Part shown: positions 40,279 through 49,537 of the stretch, one piece after another
Layout of the letters: each line of letters begins with the position of its first letter
Numbering within the stretch: position 1 is the stretch's first letter
DNA from: Pseudonocardia benzenivorans CB1190
GTDB lineage: Bacteria > Actinomycetota > Actinomycetes > Mycobacteriales > Pseudonocardiaceae
Reading direction: 5' to 3'
NCBI RefSeq assembly: GCF_000196675.2
Contig: NC_015312.1
Span: forward strand, 1,364,001-1,428,000
DNA: 64,000 nt
Program-made: the position numbers and the translations under genes
The notes under the pieces: model-generated
The model's input: the letters and a program-made list of their open reading frames with translations, nothing else
The model's database searches: none
What the model was told of the DNA's origin: nothing

Positions 40279-42000
40279 GTGGACGAGAGCAGGCGCCGCG
40301 CCGAGATCGTCGCCGAGCTGACGGCGCCGGGCGGCGGCTTCGCCATCGGTACGGCGCGGGTGCGCGGCGTCGAGCTGCCGGTGTACACCGACGCACCCGC
40401 GAGCGTGCGCGACGTCCTCGTCGCGGCCGCGCACCCGCCGGACCGGCCCGCCGTCACGTTCGAGGACGTGACCCGGACGTGGGGCGAGCACACCGACCTG
40501 GTCGCCCGGTTCGCCACGCTCCTCGTCGAGCGGTACGGGATCGGCAAGGGCGACAGGGTCGCCATCGCGATGCGCAACTATCCCGAGTGGGTCGTCGTGT
40601 TCGCCGCGGCCGTCGCGGTCGGCGCCGTGTGCGTCCCGCTGAACGCGTGGTGGACCGGGTCGGAGCTGGTCGATGCCCTCGCCGACTGCGGGGCGGCCGT
40701 GCTGGTCGCCGACCGCGAGCGGACCGAGAGCGTGCAGCCGCAGCGCCACCGCCTGCCCGGCCTGCGTGCCGTGGTCGAGGTCCGGCCGGGGGAGGCCGTC
40801 CGCGGTGACGACGAGTGGGAGGCCCTGCTCGCCGGCGAACGCCGCCGGTTCGACCTCACCTCGGTCCCGATCGACCCCGACGACGACGTCACGATCCTCT
40901 ACACGTCGGGCACGAGCGGGCGCCCGAAGGGGGCGGTCGCCACCAACCGCGCGCACGTCACGGTCCTGTCGAACCTGCGGCTGCACGCCGTGGTCGAGAG
41001 CCGGCTGGCGCAGTGGCGCGGCGAGCCGTTGCCGCCGCCGCCCGAGCAGCCGACGCTGCTCGTCCCGGGCCCGCTGTTCCACGTGGCCTACCTGCCCCGG
41101 CTGATCTCGTCCGCCGTCACGGGCGTGCACCTCGTGCTCATGCACCGGTGGGACGCCCGGCGGGCGGTCGAGCTGATCGAGCGCGAGGGGGTCGACACCC
41201 TCACGGCGGTCCCGACGGTCGCGCGTCAGCTGATGGACGAGATCGAGCGCTCCGGCGCGCAGCTGCCGTCCCTCCGGACACTGGGCACCGGCGGCGCGCA
41301 GTCCACGTCCGCGCTGATCGCGCGGATCGGGACGCTCCTCGGCGGCCGGGTCGGAACCGGCACCGGGTACGGGCTCACCGAGACCACCGGCGCCATGGTG
41401 ATGATCGGCTCGCGCGACTACTTCCGCCGTCCGCTGTCGGTCGGGAGGCCCTTTCCCACGTCGCAGCTACGAGTGGTCGGGGCGGACGGGTGCGACGTCC
41501 CCGACGGGGAGGTCGGCGAGGCGTGGTTCAAGGGCGCCTCGCTCGCCCGCGGCTACTGGAACCACGACTCGACCGCGTTCACGGCCGACGGCTGGTTCCG
41601 CACCGGCGACCTCGTCCGCCGCGACGAGGAGGGTTTCGTGCACATCGTCGACCGGATCAAGGACGTCGTGATCCGGGGAGGCGAGAACGTCTACTGCGCG
41701 GAGGTCGAGGAGGTCCTCGCCGAGCACCCCGACGTGCAGGAGGCGGCCGTGGTCGGGGTCCCGGACCCGCTGCTCGGCGAGGAGGTCGCCGCGGTCGTAC
41801 GGGTCGCGACCGGCGCCTCGGTCACCGCGGAGGACCTGCGTGACCACGCCCGGCGGCGGCTGGCGGCGTTCAAGGTCCCGACCCGGTTCGTCGTCGGTTC
41901 GGACGCGCTCCCGCGCAACGCCGCGGGCAAGGTCCTCAAACGCGAGCTGCGCACGCGCTTCGAACCGCTCACCGTCCTCTCCAGATCGGACCACACGTGA
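40279..42000 (+). CDS. AMP-forming acyl-CoA synthetase
   Basis: This 573-residue ANL-family ligase activates a carboxylic acid with CoA. ATP motif YTSGTSGRPKG, GYGLTETTG, GWFRTGDLVRRDE and the C-terminal Lys in NAAGKVLKREL are all present. The GTG at 40279 follows GGAAGGAG. It is the first gene of a five-gene operon behind the GGATCC promoter, with GTGA overlap into the hydratase gene. Substrate unknown; CoA activation feeds the dehydrogenases and hydratase encoded next. Confidence 0.9.
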   Translation: MDESRRRAEIVAELTAPGGGFAIGTARVRGVELPVYTDAPASVRDVLVAAAHPPDRPAVTFEDVTRTWGEHTDLVARFATLLVERYGIGKGDRVAIAMRNYPEWVVVFAAAVAVGAVCVPLNAWWTGSELVDALADCGAAVLVADRERTESVQPQRHRLPGLRAVVEVRPGEAVRGDDEWEALLAGERRRFDLTSVPIDPDDDVTILYTSGTSGRPKGAVATNRAHVTVLSNLRLHAVVESRLAQWRGEPLPPPPEQPTLLVPGPLFHVAYLPRLISSAVTGVHLVLMHRWDARRAVELIEREGVDTLTAVPTVARQLMDEIERSGAQLPSLRTLGTGGAQSTSALIARIGTLLGGRVGTGTGYGLTETTGAMVMIGSRDYFRRPLSVGRPFPTSQLRVVGADGCDVPDGEVGEAWFKGASLARGYWNHDSTAFTADGWFRTGDLVRRDEEGFVHIVDRIKDVVIRGGENVYCAEVEEVLAEHPDVQEAAVVGVPDPLLGEEVAAVVRVATGASVTAEDLRDHARRRLAAFKVPTRFVVGSDALPRNAAGKVLKRELRTRFEPLTVLSRSDHT

Positions 42001-42926
42001 CCACGACCGAGCAGTCGACCGAACCCGCGTCCGTCGGCGCGCCCTACCGGGAGATCCTCTACTCCACGGCCGACCGGATCGCGACCATCACCCTCAACGT
42101 GCCGGACAAGCGCAACCGGCTGAGCTACCTGATGCGCCGCGAGATCCTGCACGCGTTGCGCACGGCCGAGCAGGACGACGACGTCACCGTCGTGCTGATC
42201 CGGGCCAACGGCCCGTCGTTCTGCGCGGGGTACGACCTGTCGTCCGGACCGAAGACCAGCGCCCGACCCGCCGAGGGGGCGCGCTACTACCGCGACGACG
42301 GGATCCGGCCGGAGCGCTGGGTCAGCGCGGCGGAGTTCGACGACTGGACCGACCAGTGGGCGCGCAGCTGCGTGCGGGACTGGTACACGATCTGGGACCT
42401 GCTCAAGCCGGTCGTCGCCATGGTCCACGGCCACTGCGTCGCCGGCGGAACGGAGCTGATGTCGATGTGCGACATCGCCTTCGTCGCCGACGACGCCGTC
42501 ATCGGGTACCCGCCGATGCGCGGGATGACCACGCCGGACGTGCCGTACTTCCCCTGGAAGATGAGCATGGCCCAGGCCAAGTACCTCCAGTTGACCGGGA
42601 ACTCGGTGACGGGCGCGGAGGCGGCCCGGATGGGGTGGGTCGTGAAGTCCTTCCCCGCCGACAGCCTCGACGCGGAGACGCAGCGGGAGCTGCGGGCGAT
42701 CTCGTCGATCGCACCAGGTCTGCTCGCGGCCAACAAGCACTCGGTGAACCAGGCCTACGAGATCCAGGGCATGAAGACCCACTTCGACCAGTCGTGGTCG
42801 TGGCACGCGTTGAGCGGCAACCTCCGTCCCGGCGCCCGGGCCTTCCGCGAGAAGCTCGACGAGGGCGGGCTGCGCGCCGCGCTCGACTGGCGCGACGGTG
42901 CCTTCCGCGCGGAGGGGTTCGCCTGA
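41997..42926 (+). CDS. Enoyl-CoA hydratase/isomerase family protein
   Basis: This 309-residue crotonase-fold protein has the oxyanion loop SFCAGYDL (residues 74-81) and HGHCVAGGTEL. It hydrates or isomerises enoyl-CoA intermediates. The canonical catalytic Glu pair is not obvious in the stretch DIAFVADDAVIGYPPMR, so the exact reaction may differ. GTG overlaps the ligase stop; the ATG of the next gene overlaps its stop (TGATG). Confidence 0.85.
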   Translation: MTTTEQSTEPASVGAPYREILYSTADRIATITLNVPDKRNRLSYLMRREILHALRTAEQDDDVTVVLIRANGPSFCAGYDLSSGPKTSARPAEGARYYRDDGIRPERWVSAAEFDDWTDQWARSCVRDWYTIWDLLKPVVAMVHGHCVAGGTELMSMCDIAFVADDAVIGYPPMRGMTTPDVPYFPWKMSMAQAKYLQLTGNSVTGAEAARMGWVVKSFPADSLDAETQRELRAISSIAPGLLAANKHSVNQAYEIQGMKTHFDQSWSWHALSGNLRPGARAFREKLDEGGLRAALDWRDGAFRAEGFA

Positions 42927-44110
42927 TGACGGCCGAGCTCGACCTCGTCGTCACGACGACCGAGGACCTGCTGCGCTCCCACCCGCCCGCGCGGACGCCG
43001 CGGCGGGACTTCCTCGCCGCCCAGTTCGACGCGGGGCTCGCCTGGGTCCACTTCCCGGTCGGGTCGGGCGGGCTGGGGGTGGCGCCGCCGCTGCAGCGCG
43101 AGGTCACCCTGCGGCTGGCCGACGCCGGGGCGCCCGACGGCGCCGAGTTCAACCGGCTCGGCTACTCGATGGGCGCGCCGACGCTGGCGGCGTGGGGTAC
43201 CCGGGCGCAGCAGGAGCGCTACCTGCGCCCGCTGTTCGTCGGCGACGAGCGCTGGTGCCAGCTGTTCTCGGAACCCGGTGCGGGCTCGGACCTCGCGGGG
43301 CTGAGCACCCGGGCGGTCCGCGACGGCGACGCCTGGGTCGTCAACGGGCAGAAGGTCTGGAGCTCGCTGGCGACGATCTCCCAGGTGGGCATGCTGATCG
43401 CCCGGACGGACCCGGAGCAGCCCAAGCATCGAGGCCTGACCTACTTCCTCGTCGACATGGACGCGCCGGGGGTGGAGGTCCGCCCGCTGCGGCAGCTGAC
43501 CGGCGAGGCCGAGTTCAACGAGGTGTACCTGACCGACGTGCGGGTCCCGGACTCCGCGCGCGTCGGCGAGGTGTCCGACGGGTGGCGCGTCGCGATGACC
43601 ACGCTCATGGAGGAGCGGGTCCTGTTCAACCGGGAACGGACCGAGAGGACGCCGGCCGACCTGGCCCTCGAGCTGTACCGCACGCGGCCGGACCCGGGCC
43701 CGGAGCTGCGGACCCGGATGATCGACCTCTGGGTCCGGGCGCGGGTCCAGCGGCTGAACAGCCGGCGGGCGGCGGCCAACCGGACAGCCGGGATCCCGGG
43801 CCCGGAGGGCTCGATCGGCAAGCTCGTCTACGCCGAGCTCAACCAGGACGCGCTGGAGCTCTGCCTGGACCTCCTGGGGGACGAGAGCATGCTCTACGAC
43901 TCCTACGAGATGTCCGCCTACACCGAGGAGTCGCTGACGCGGCGCGCCGAGCAGGACGTCCGACGGCTGTTCCTGCGTTCGCGGGCCTACTCGATCGAGG
44001 GCGGCACGTCCGAGATCATGCGCAACATCCTCGCCGAACGGGTTCTCGGCCTGCCGCCGGAACCGCGCACCGACAAGAACGTTCCCTTCTCCCGAATCCC
44101 GCGGGGTTGA
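42926..44110 (+). CDS. Acyl-CoA dehydrogenase
   Basis: This 394-residue flavoprotein oxidises acyl-CoA to enoyl-CoA. Family motifs are LFSEPGAGSDLAG, GQKVWSSLA, and the C-terminal YSIEGGTSEIMRNILAERVLG that binds FAD. Together with the next gene it forms a tandem pair that may act as a heterodimer, as in actinobacterial steroid side-chain degradation (ChsE-type); this is inference. It overlaps the hydratase gene and is followed by five bases to the next start. Confidence 0.9.
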   Translation: MTAELDLVVTTTEDLLRSHPPARTPRRDFLAAQFDAGLAWVHFPVGSGGLGVAPPLQREVTLRLADAGAPDGAEFNRLGYSMGAPTLAAWGTRAQQERYLRPLFVGDERWCQLFSEPGAGSDLAGLSTRAVRDGDAWVVNGQKVWSSLATISQVGMLIARTDPEQPKHRGLTYFLVDMDAPGVEVRPLRQLTGEAEFNEVYLTDVRVPDSARVGEVSDGWRVAMTTLMEERVLFNRERTERTPADLALELYRTRPDPGPELRTRMIDLWVRARVQRLNSRRAAANRTAGIPGPEGSIGKLVYAELNQDALELCLDLLGDESMLYDSYEMSAYTEESLTRRAEQDVRRLFLRSRAYSIEGGTSEIMRNILAERVLGLPPEPRTDKNVPFSRIPRG

Positions 44111-44115
44111 TCCGG

Positions 44116-45225
44116 ATGAGCACGAACGACGCCCGCGACGAGCTGCGCCGAGTCGTCCGGCAGTTCCTGGAACGCCGCTCGACCGAGAGCGACGTCCGCC
44201 GGCTGATGGAGGACGAGGCCGGGTACGACCCCGCGGTCTGGACGACGATGGCCGACCAGCTGGGCCTGCAGGCGATGGCGATCCCCGAGGAGCTCGGCGG
44301 CGCCGGGTTCGGGTACCAGGAACTGTGCGTGGTCTTCGAGGAGATGGGCCGTGCGCTGCTCCCGTCCCCGTTCTTCGCGACGGTGGGCCTCGCGGCGACG
44401 GCCCTGCTCGAGTGCGGCGACCAGGAGGCGATGAAGCGCCACCTGCCCGCGATCGCGTCGGGTGAGCTCGTCGCGACGCTCGCGGTCGGTGAGGAGCGGG
44501 GCGGCTGGGACGAGTCGGCCGTCGACATGCGCGCGCAGCCGTCCGGGTCCGGCTGGACCCTGTCCGGGGTGAAGCGCTTCGTCCCGGACGCGCACGTGAG
44601 CGGCCTCCTGCTGGTCGTCGCCCGCACCGCCGAGGGCCTGTCGCTGTTCGCGGTGGACCCGCACTCGGCCGGGTGCAGGGTCGAGGTCGAGCTCACCCTC
44701 GACCTGACCCGCAAGCTCTCCCGGGTCCGCCTGGACGCGACGCCCGCGGTCCTCGTCGGGCGCGCCGGGCAGGCCTGGGACGGGGTGCGCCGGGCGCTGC
44801 GGTTCGCCGCGGTCGCGCTGGCCTGCGAGCAGGTCGGCGGCGCCCGGCGGGTGCTCGACATGACGCTCGACCACGTCACGGTGCGCCACCAGTTCGGCCG
44901 TCCGGTCGGGTCGTTCCAGGCGGTCAAGCACAAGCTGGCCGACATGCTCGTCGACATCGAGTCGGCGCGCTCGGCGGCGTACGACGCGGCCCGGGCCGTC
45001 GCCGAGCGCGACGCCGACGTCGAGCTCGCAGCGTCGGTGGCCAAGGCGGTCTGCTCCGACACCTACACGCGGGCGGCCGCGACGGCGATCCAGCTGCACG
45101 GCGGCATCGGGTTCACCTGGGAGCACGCGGCGCAGCTCTACTACAAGCGCGCCAAGAGCAGCGAGTTCCTCCTGGGCACCCCCGGCCACCACCGGGACCT
45201 CGTCGGCCGGGCGCTCGGGATCTGA
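44116..45225 (+). CDS. Acyl-CoA dehydrogenase (second of a tandem pair)
   Basis: This 369-residue protein has the acyl-CoA dehydrogenase fold: IPEELGGAGFGYQEL, RHQFGRPVGSFQAVKH and QLHGGIGFTWEHAAQLYYKRAK. The EGGTSEI ending of the first dehydrogenase is absent. Adjacent unlike dehydrogenases often form alpha2beta2 enzymes. A hairpin follows before the cyclase gene. Confidence 0.9.
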   Translation: MSTNDARDELRRVVRQFLERRSTESDVRRLMEDEAGYDPAVWTTMADQLGLQAMAIPEELGGAGFGYQELCVVFEEMGRALLPSPFFATVGLAATALLECGDQEAMKRHLPAIASGELVATLAVGEERGGWDESAVDMRAQPSGSGWTLSGVKRFVPDAHVSGLLLVVARTAEGLSLFAVDPHSAGCRVEVELTLDLTRKLSRVRLDATPAVLVGRAGQAWDGVRRALRFAAVALACEQVGGARRVLDMTLDHVTVRHQFGRPVGSFQAVKHKLADMLVDIESARSAAYDAARAVAERDADVELAASVAKAVCSDTYTRAAATAIQLHGGIGFTWEHAAQLYYKRAKSSEFLLGTPGHHRDLVGRALGI

Positions 45226-45248
45226 CCCGGCGGGTCCACCCGACGTAA

Positions 45249-45267
45249 CGGGACCGTCCCGGTCCCG
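45249..45267 (+). other. Hairpin between dehydrogenase and cyclase genes
   Basis: CGGGACCG-TCC-CGGTCCCG is a perfect 8-bp stem with a 3-base loop in the 67-base gap. It could weaken transcription into the cyclase gene or protect the upstream message. No U-tract is present. Confidence 0.5.
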
Positions 45268-45292
45268 AGGAAACGAACCTGGAGTCATCGCG

Positions 45293-46204
45293 ATGGAGAG
45301 CTTCCGTGAGATCGGGGCCCGGCTCAGCAACTGGAACCGCTGGGGACCCGACGACGAGCGGGGCACGGTCAACCACATCACGCCCGAGGCCGTCGTCGCC
45401 GCGGCGCGGCTGGTGCGCACCGGCCGCGTGTTCGACCTGGGAATCCCGTTCGCGTCGGACGGGCCGCAGCCCGGCGGGGCGCGGATCAACCCGGTGCACC
45501 TGATGCGGGACACCGGCGCGAACCAGGACTTCCCCGGCGGGTTCCACTTCGCCGACGACTACATCTTCATGCCGCTGCAGTGCGCCTCGCAATGGGACAG
45601 CCTGGCCCACGTCTTCTACGACGGCCTGCTCTACAACGGCTACCCGGCCTCCGAGGTCGGGCCCCGCGGTGCCGGCAGGCTCGCGATCGACAAGCTAGGC
45701 AAGGGCATCACCGGCCGGGGCGTGCTGCTCGACGTCGCCCGCCTGAAGGGCGTGGAGTGGCTGGAGCGCGGCTACGTGATCACCCCCGCCGATCTCGACG
45801 AGGCGGCCGCGCGCCAGGGCGTCACGGTGGGCCGGGGCGACATCCTGCTGATCCGGACGGGCTGGCGCCGTGTCTTCACCACGACCGGTGACTCGCGACG
45901 GTTCATGGACGGCGAGCCCGGGATCGGCCTGCAGTGCGCGGAGTGGCTGTACGAGCGGGAGGTCGCCGCGCTGTGTTCGGACAACTGGGCGATCGAGGCG
46001 CTCCCCGGCGAGCCCGACGAGAAGTTCGCGGTGCACTGCGTGCTGATCCGCGACATGGGCATGCCGCTGGGGGAGATCCTCGACTTCGAGGAGCTCGCCG
46101 AGGACTGCGCCGCCGACGGGGTCTACGAGTTCTTCTTCAGCGGGCCGCCGATCAAGTTCGCCAACGCCGTCGGCTCGCCGGTCAACCCGCTCGCGGTCAA
46201 GTGA
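45293..46204 (+). CDS. Cyclase-family metal-dependent hydrolase
   Basis: This 303-residue protein resembles the kynurenine-formamidase/cyclase family, which hydrolyses amides, lactones or cyclic intermediates using a metal. The usual HGTHxDxPxH motif appears as SQWDSLAH (Gln100, Asp102, His106), with Gln in place of a His ligand, a known variant. A further conserved DNWAIEA is present. GGAG precedes the ATG. It is the last gene of the operon and converges on the GntR gene after four bases. Confidence 0.83.
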   Translation: MESFREIGARLSNWNRWGPDDERGTVNHITPEAVVAAARLVRTGRVFDLGIPFASDGPQPGGARINPVHLMRDTGANQDFPGGFHFADDYIFMPLQCASQWDSLAHVFYDGLLYNGYPASEVGPRGAGRLAIDKLGKGITGRGVLLDVARLKGVEWLERGYVITPADLDEAAARQGVTVGRGDILLIRTGWRRVFTTTGDSRRFMDGEPGIGLQCAEWLYEREVAALCSDNWAIEALPGEPDEKFAVHCVLIRDMGMPLGEILDFEELAEDCAADGVYEFFFSGPPIKFANAVGSPVNPLAVK

Positions 46205-46208
46205 GACG

Positions 46209-46982
46209 TCACCGCCGCCGGGCGGGGGTGGCCTCCTGGCCGATCTCGTCGACGGTGCGGACGAGCAGCTCGCTGGCGCGTTTGGCGTGCTCACGCAGCA
46301 GGGTGCCGGCGGTCGCCCCGTCGCCGCGGGTGAGGGCGTCGAGGATCGCGGCGTGTTCGGCCGCGTCCCGCTCGAGCCGCCGGACGTCGGAGCCGAGGGC
46401 GATCCAGGTCAGGTTCCGGGGCACCTTGCGGTGCAGGCTCTCGACGACGTCGGCGAGCAGCTTGTTCCCGCTGGCCTCGATGATGACCGAGTGGAACTCG
46501 GTGTTGGCCTCGTGCCAGCGCCGTTGCACCGCGGCGGGGTCGCTGTCGGCCGCCCTGAGCTCGTCGACGGCCTGACGGAACATCGCCTCGGCCCGGCTCA
46601 GCCGGTCGAGCTGCCCGGAGGTGATCAGCTCGGCGGCGGCCGTACCCGCGTGGGCCTGCAGCACGCCGTGCAGCTCGTAGACCTCCATGATGTCGCGGGT
46701 CGACGGCAGGCGTACCCGCGCGCCCCGGTTCGCGATCATCTCCACCGTGCCGACGGCCTGGAGCTGCCGCAACGCCTCGCGGACGGGCATGCGGCTCACG
46801 CCGAGCTCGGTGGCCAGGTGCTCCTGACGCAGCCACGTCCCGGCCGGGATCTCCCCGGTGCTGATCCGTTCCTGGAGCACCTCGACGAGCGAGTCGACCA
46901 GGTCGCGGTCGCCGCGCCCACGAGGTCGAGGTTCGGTGCCGGTCTGCGGGTCGGCATCCTGCGCGGTCGCCCGGGCCATCAT
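46209..46982 (-). CDS. FCD-type GntR regulator (paralogue of 58689-59420)
   Basis: This 257-residue protein has the GntR HTH (LRQEHLATELGVSRMPVREALRQL) and an FCD effector domain (TEFHSVIIEASGN). It is strikingly similar to the protein at 58689-59420, sharing ANRGARVRLPS, MEVYELHG/IEVYELHG and VESLHRKVPRNLTWIALG. It is divergent from the CoA transferase gene, and a lone GGATCC (46983-46988) abuts its start codon. It is a prime candidate to bind the GGATCC-box promoters. Confidence 0.9.
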   Translation of the reverse strand: MMARATAQDADPQTGTEPRPRGRGDRDLVDSLVEVLQERISTGEIPAGTWLRQEHLATELGVSRMPVREALRQLQAVGTVEMIANRGARVRLPSTRDIMEVYELHGVLQAHAGTAAAELITSGQLDRLSRAEAMFRQAVDELRAADSDPAAVQRRWHEANTEFHSVIIEASGNKLLADVVESLHRKVPRNLTWIALGSDVRRLERDAAEHAAILDALTRGDGATAGTLLREHAKRASELLVRTVDEIGQEATPARRR

Positions 46983-47057
46983 GGATCCAGCTTACGGCCC
47001 ACCCTCTGTGATGCCGGCCGTCCGGTCGGCGTGTCGGGATGAGGGTCCCGATGAAAT

Positions 47058-47097
47058 GGATCCAGTATTGAAGTTCAGGGATCCGAAAAGGTACTGT
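47058..47097 (+). promoter_or_regulatory. GGATCC-box regulated promoter of the CoA transferase operon
   Basis: GGATCC at 47058 and again at 47079 (21 bases apart), TTGAAG at 47068-47073 and TACTGT at 47092-47097 with an 18-base spacer. The ATG at 47105 is only seven bases after the -10, so the message is probably leaderless. Confidence 0.72.
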
Positions 47098-47104
47098 CGA
47101 TGTC

Positions 47105-49537
47105 ATGACGGACATGTCACCGCTCGACGACGTGACGGTTGTCGACCTGTCGAGCGGGGTCGCCGGTGCGTACTGCACCCACCTGCTGGCCGGGGCGGGC
47201 GCCGTCGTCGTCAGGGCGGAGCCACCCGAGGGGCACCCGCTGCGTCGCCGGTCGGCCTCGGGCATCGTGTCCCCCGACGGCGAGGACGGCGCGCTCTTCC
47301 GGTTCCTGGCCGGGTCGACGCAGAGTGTGGTCGCCGACCCCGAGCGGCCCGCGGACGTCGCACTCGTGCTCGATGTCCTCGCCCGCGCCGACGCGGTGGT
47401 CTGGGATCCGGACTCGCGGCTGGCGGCGGTGCCGGCCCTGCAGCCGGCCGCGCTGCACGAGCGGTTCCCGGCGCTCGACGTCCTCGCCCTCACCGCCTTC
47501 GGGCTCGACGGTCCGTGGGCGGGCAGGGCGGCCACCGAGTTCACCCTGCAGGCCTGGTCGGGCGCCATCGGCTGGCGCGGGCTGCCCGGCCGGCCGCCGG
47601 TCAGCGTCGGCGGCCGGGTGGGGGAGTGGATGGCCGGCACGTTCGCGGCGACCGGGCTGCTCGCCTCGCGGCGCAGGCGCGCGAGCGACCACGGTGGCCA
47701 GATCCTCGACACGTCGATCTTCGAGGCGGTCGCGCTGAGCCTGACCAACATGCACCCCGTCACCTACTTCGCCGAGGCGGGCCGGCCGCGTGATCCGGCG
47801 CCGATGTCGCTGCTGCCCGGGATCCACGCCACGAAGGACGGCTGGGTCGGCTTCATGACCGGCACCGGCCAGCAGTGGCTGGACTTCTGTGTGCTCGTCG
47901 AACGGTTCGACTGGCTCGACGACGAGACGCTCATCGCGCAGGGGGAGCGGGAACGCCGTCGCGACGAGCTGACCGCCCACATCGACGCCTGGGCCGCGGC
48001 GCGGACCACCGCGGAGATCCTCGAGCTGGCCGCGGCGCTGCGGGTCCCCGCCGCGCCCGTGGGCAACGGGGCGACGATCTCGGCGATCGACCACTTCGCC
48101 GACCAGGAGATGCTCGTCGAGGCCCCAGAGGGTGGCGTCGTCCAACCGGCCACGCCCTACCGTCTGCACGGCAAGGCGAGCCTGCCGGCACCCGGCCGGG
48201 CCCCGGCCCTCGGTGAGCACACCGCGGAATGGGCTCGGCGGGTCGCCGACGGGCCGCGGCCGAGCGCCGGGCCGACGTCCGGGCCCGGCGGCCGGCTCCC
48301 CTTCGACGACCTGCGGGTCGTGGAGCTGACGGCGTTCTGGGCGGGCCCGTCGGCCGCGCAGTTCCTCGGGATGCACGGGGCCGAGGTCATCAAGGTCGAG
48401 TCGCCGGCCCGGCCGGACGGGATGCGCGCGCTGAGCCTGCGCGCCGTCGACGAGGAACAGTGGTGGGAGTACGCCCCGCTGTTCCACGCGACCAACACCG
48501 GCAAGCTCGGCCTCGGGCTGCGCCTGGACCGCCCGCGCGGGCTGGAGCTGCTGGTCGACCTGCTCGACACCAGCGACGTGCTGATCGAGAACTTCAGCCC
48601 GCGGGTGCTCGACTCGTGGGAGCTGAGCCCGGAGCTGCTCCACCAGACCAACCCGGGGCTGATCTTCGTGCGGATGCCGGCCTTCGGGCTGACGGGACCG
48701 TGGCGGGACCGGACCGGGTTCGCCCAGACCATGGAGCAGGCGTCCGGGATGGCGTGGGTGACGGGGTTCCCGGACGGGGCACCACAGGTCCCGAGCGGGG
48801 TCTGCGACCCGCTGGCGGGCGCGCACGCCGCGTTCGCGCTGCAGGTCGCCCTCGCCGTCCGGGACCGTACCGGCGAAGGCATGCTCGTCGAGGTCCCGAT
48901 GGTGGCGAGCGCCCTCAACGTGGCCGCCGAGCAGGTCATCGAGTACACGGCCTACGGCGTGCTGGCGCAGCGGCAGGGGAACCGGTCGCCGTCCGCCGCG
49001 CCGCAGAACCTCTACCGCACGGCGGACCCCGACGACGGGCTCGGCGGCCCGCTCGTGGCGATCTCGGTCGAGACCGACGACCAGTGGACCGCGCTCGTCG
49101 ACGCGCTCGGCCGACCCGGGTGGGCACAGGCGTCCGAGCTGGCGGGGTTCGCCGGCCGGAAGGCGCGCGAGGACGAGCTCGACGCCCGGCTCGGGGCGTG
49201 GTGCGCGCAGCGCTCCGCCGACGAGATCGTCGCGGCGCTGTGGACGGCCGGGGTGCCGGTCGCCCGGGTGGCCATGCCGCACGAACCCGATCACACCCAG
49301 TTCGCCCATCGCGGGTTCTTCGAGACCGTCGAGCATCCCGTCGAAGGGTCGACGATCGTCGCCGGCTCACCGGTCCGGTTCACGCGGGACCGCTACCCGG
49401 TCCACCGTCGCCGCGCCCCGATGCTGGGCGAGCACAACGCGTACGTCGTCACCGAGCTGCTCGGGATGACCGCGGACGAGTACGACGACCTGGAGGCGAA
49501 CCACGTGATCGGGACGGGGCTGCGCCTCGATGGGTGA
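47105..49537 (+). CDS. Fused tandem CoA transferase (class III, CaiB/BaiF type)
   Basis: This 810-residue protein holds two class III CoA-transferase domains (about residues 1-395 and 398-800), where most family members have one. The first has LDTSIFEAV with the catalytic Asp; the second has LVEVPMVASALN with Glu at that place. Such enzymes move CoA between acids without acyl-enzyme loss. There is no ribosome site; a leaderless start at 47105 is inferred. Its end overlaps the LLM gene. Confidence 0.88.
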   Translation: MTDMSPLDDVTVVDLSSGVAGAYCTHLLAGAGAVVVRAEPPEGHPLRRRSASGIVSPDGEDGALFRFLAGSTQSVVADPERPADVALVLDVLARADAVVWDPDSRLAAVPALQPAALHERFPALDVLALTAFGLDGPWAGRAATEFTLQAWSGAIGWRGLPGRPPVSVGGRVGEWMAGTFAATGLLASRRRRASDHGGQILDTSIFEAVALSLTNMHPVTYFAEAGRPRDPAPMSLLPGIHATKDGWVGFMTGTGQQWLDFCVLVERFDWLDDETLIAQGERERRRDELTAHIDAWAAARTTAEILELAAALRVPAAPVGNGATISAIDHFADQEMLVEAPEGGVVQPATPYRLHGKASLPAPGRAPALGEHTAEWARRVADGPRPSAGPTSGPGGRLPFDDLRVVELTAFWAGPSAAQFLGMHGAEVIKVESPARPDGMRALSLRAVDEEQWWEYAPLFHATNTGKLGLGLRLDRPRGLELLVDLLDTSDVLIENFSPRVLDSWELSPELLHQTNPGLIFVRMPAFGLTGPWRDRTGFAQTMEQASGMAWVTGFPDGAPQVPSGVCDPLAGAHAAFALQVALAVRDRTGEGMLVEVPMVASALNVAAEQVIEYTAYGVLAQRQGNRSPSAAPQNLYRTADPDDGLGGPLVAISVETDDQWTALVDALGRPGWAQASELAGFAGRKAREDELDARLGAWCAQRSADEIVAALWTAGVPVARVAMPHEPDHTQFAHRGFFETVEHPVEGSTIVAGSPVRFTRDRYPVHRRRAPMLGEHNAYVVTELLGMTADEYDDLEANHVIGTGLRLDG

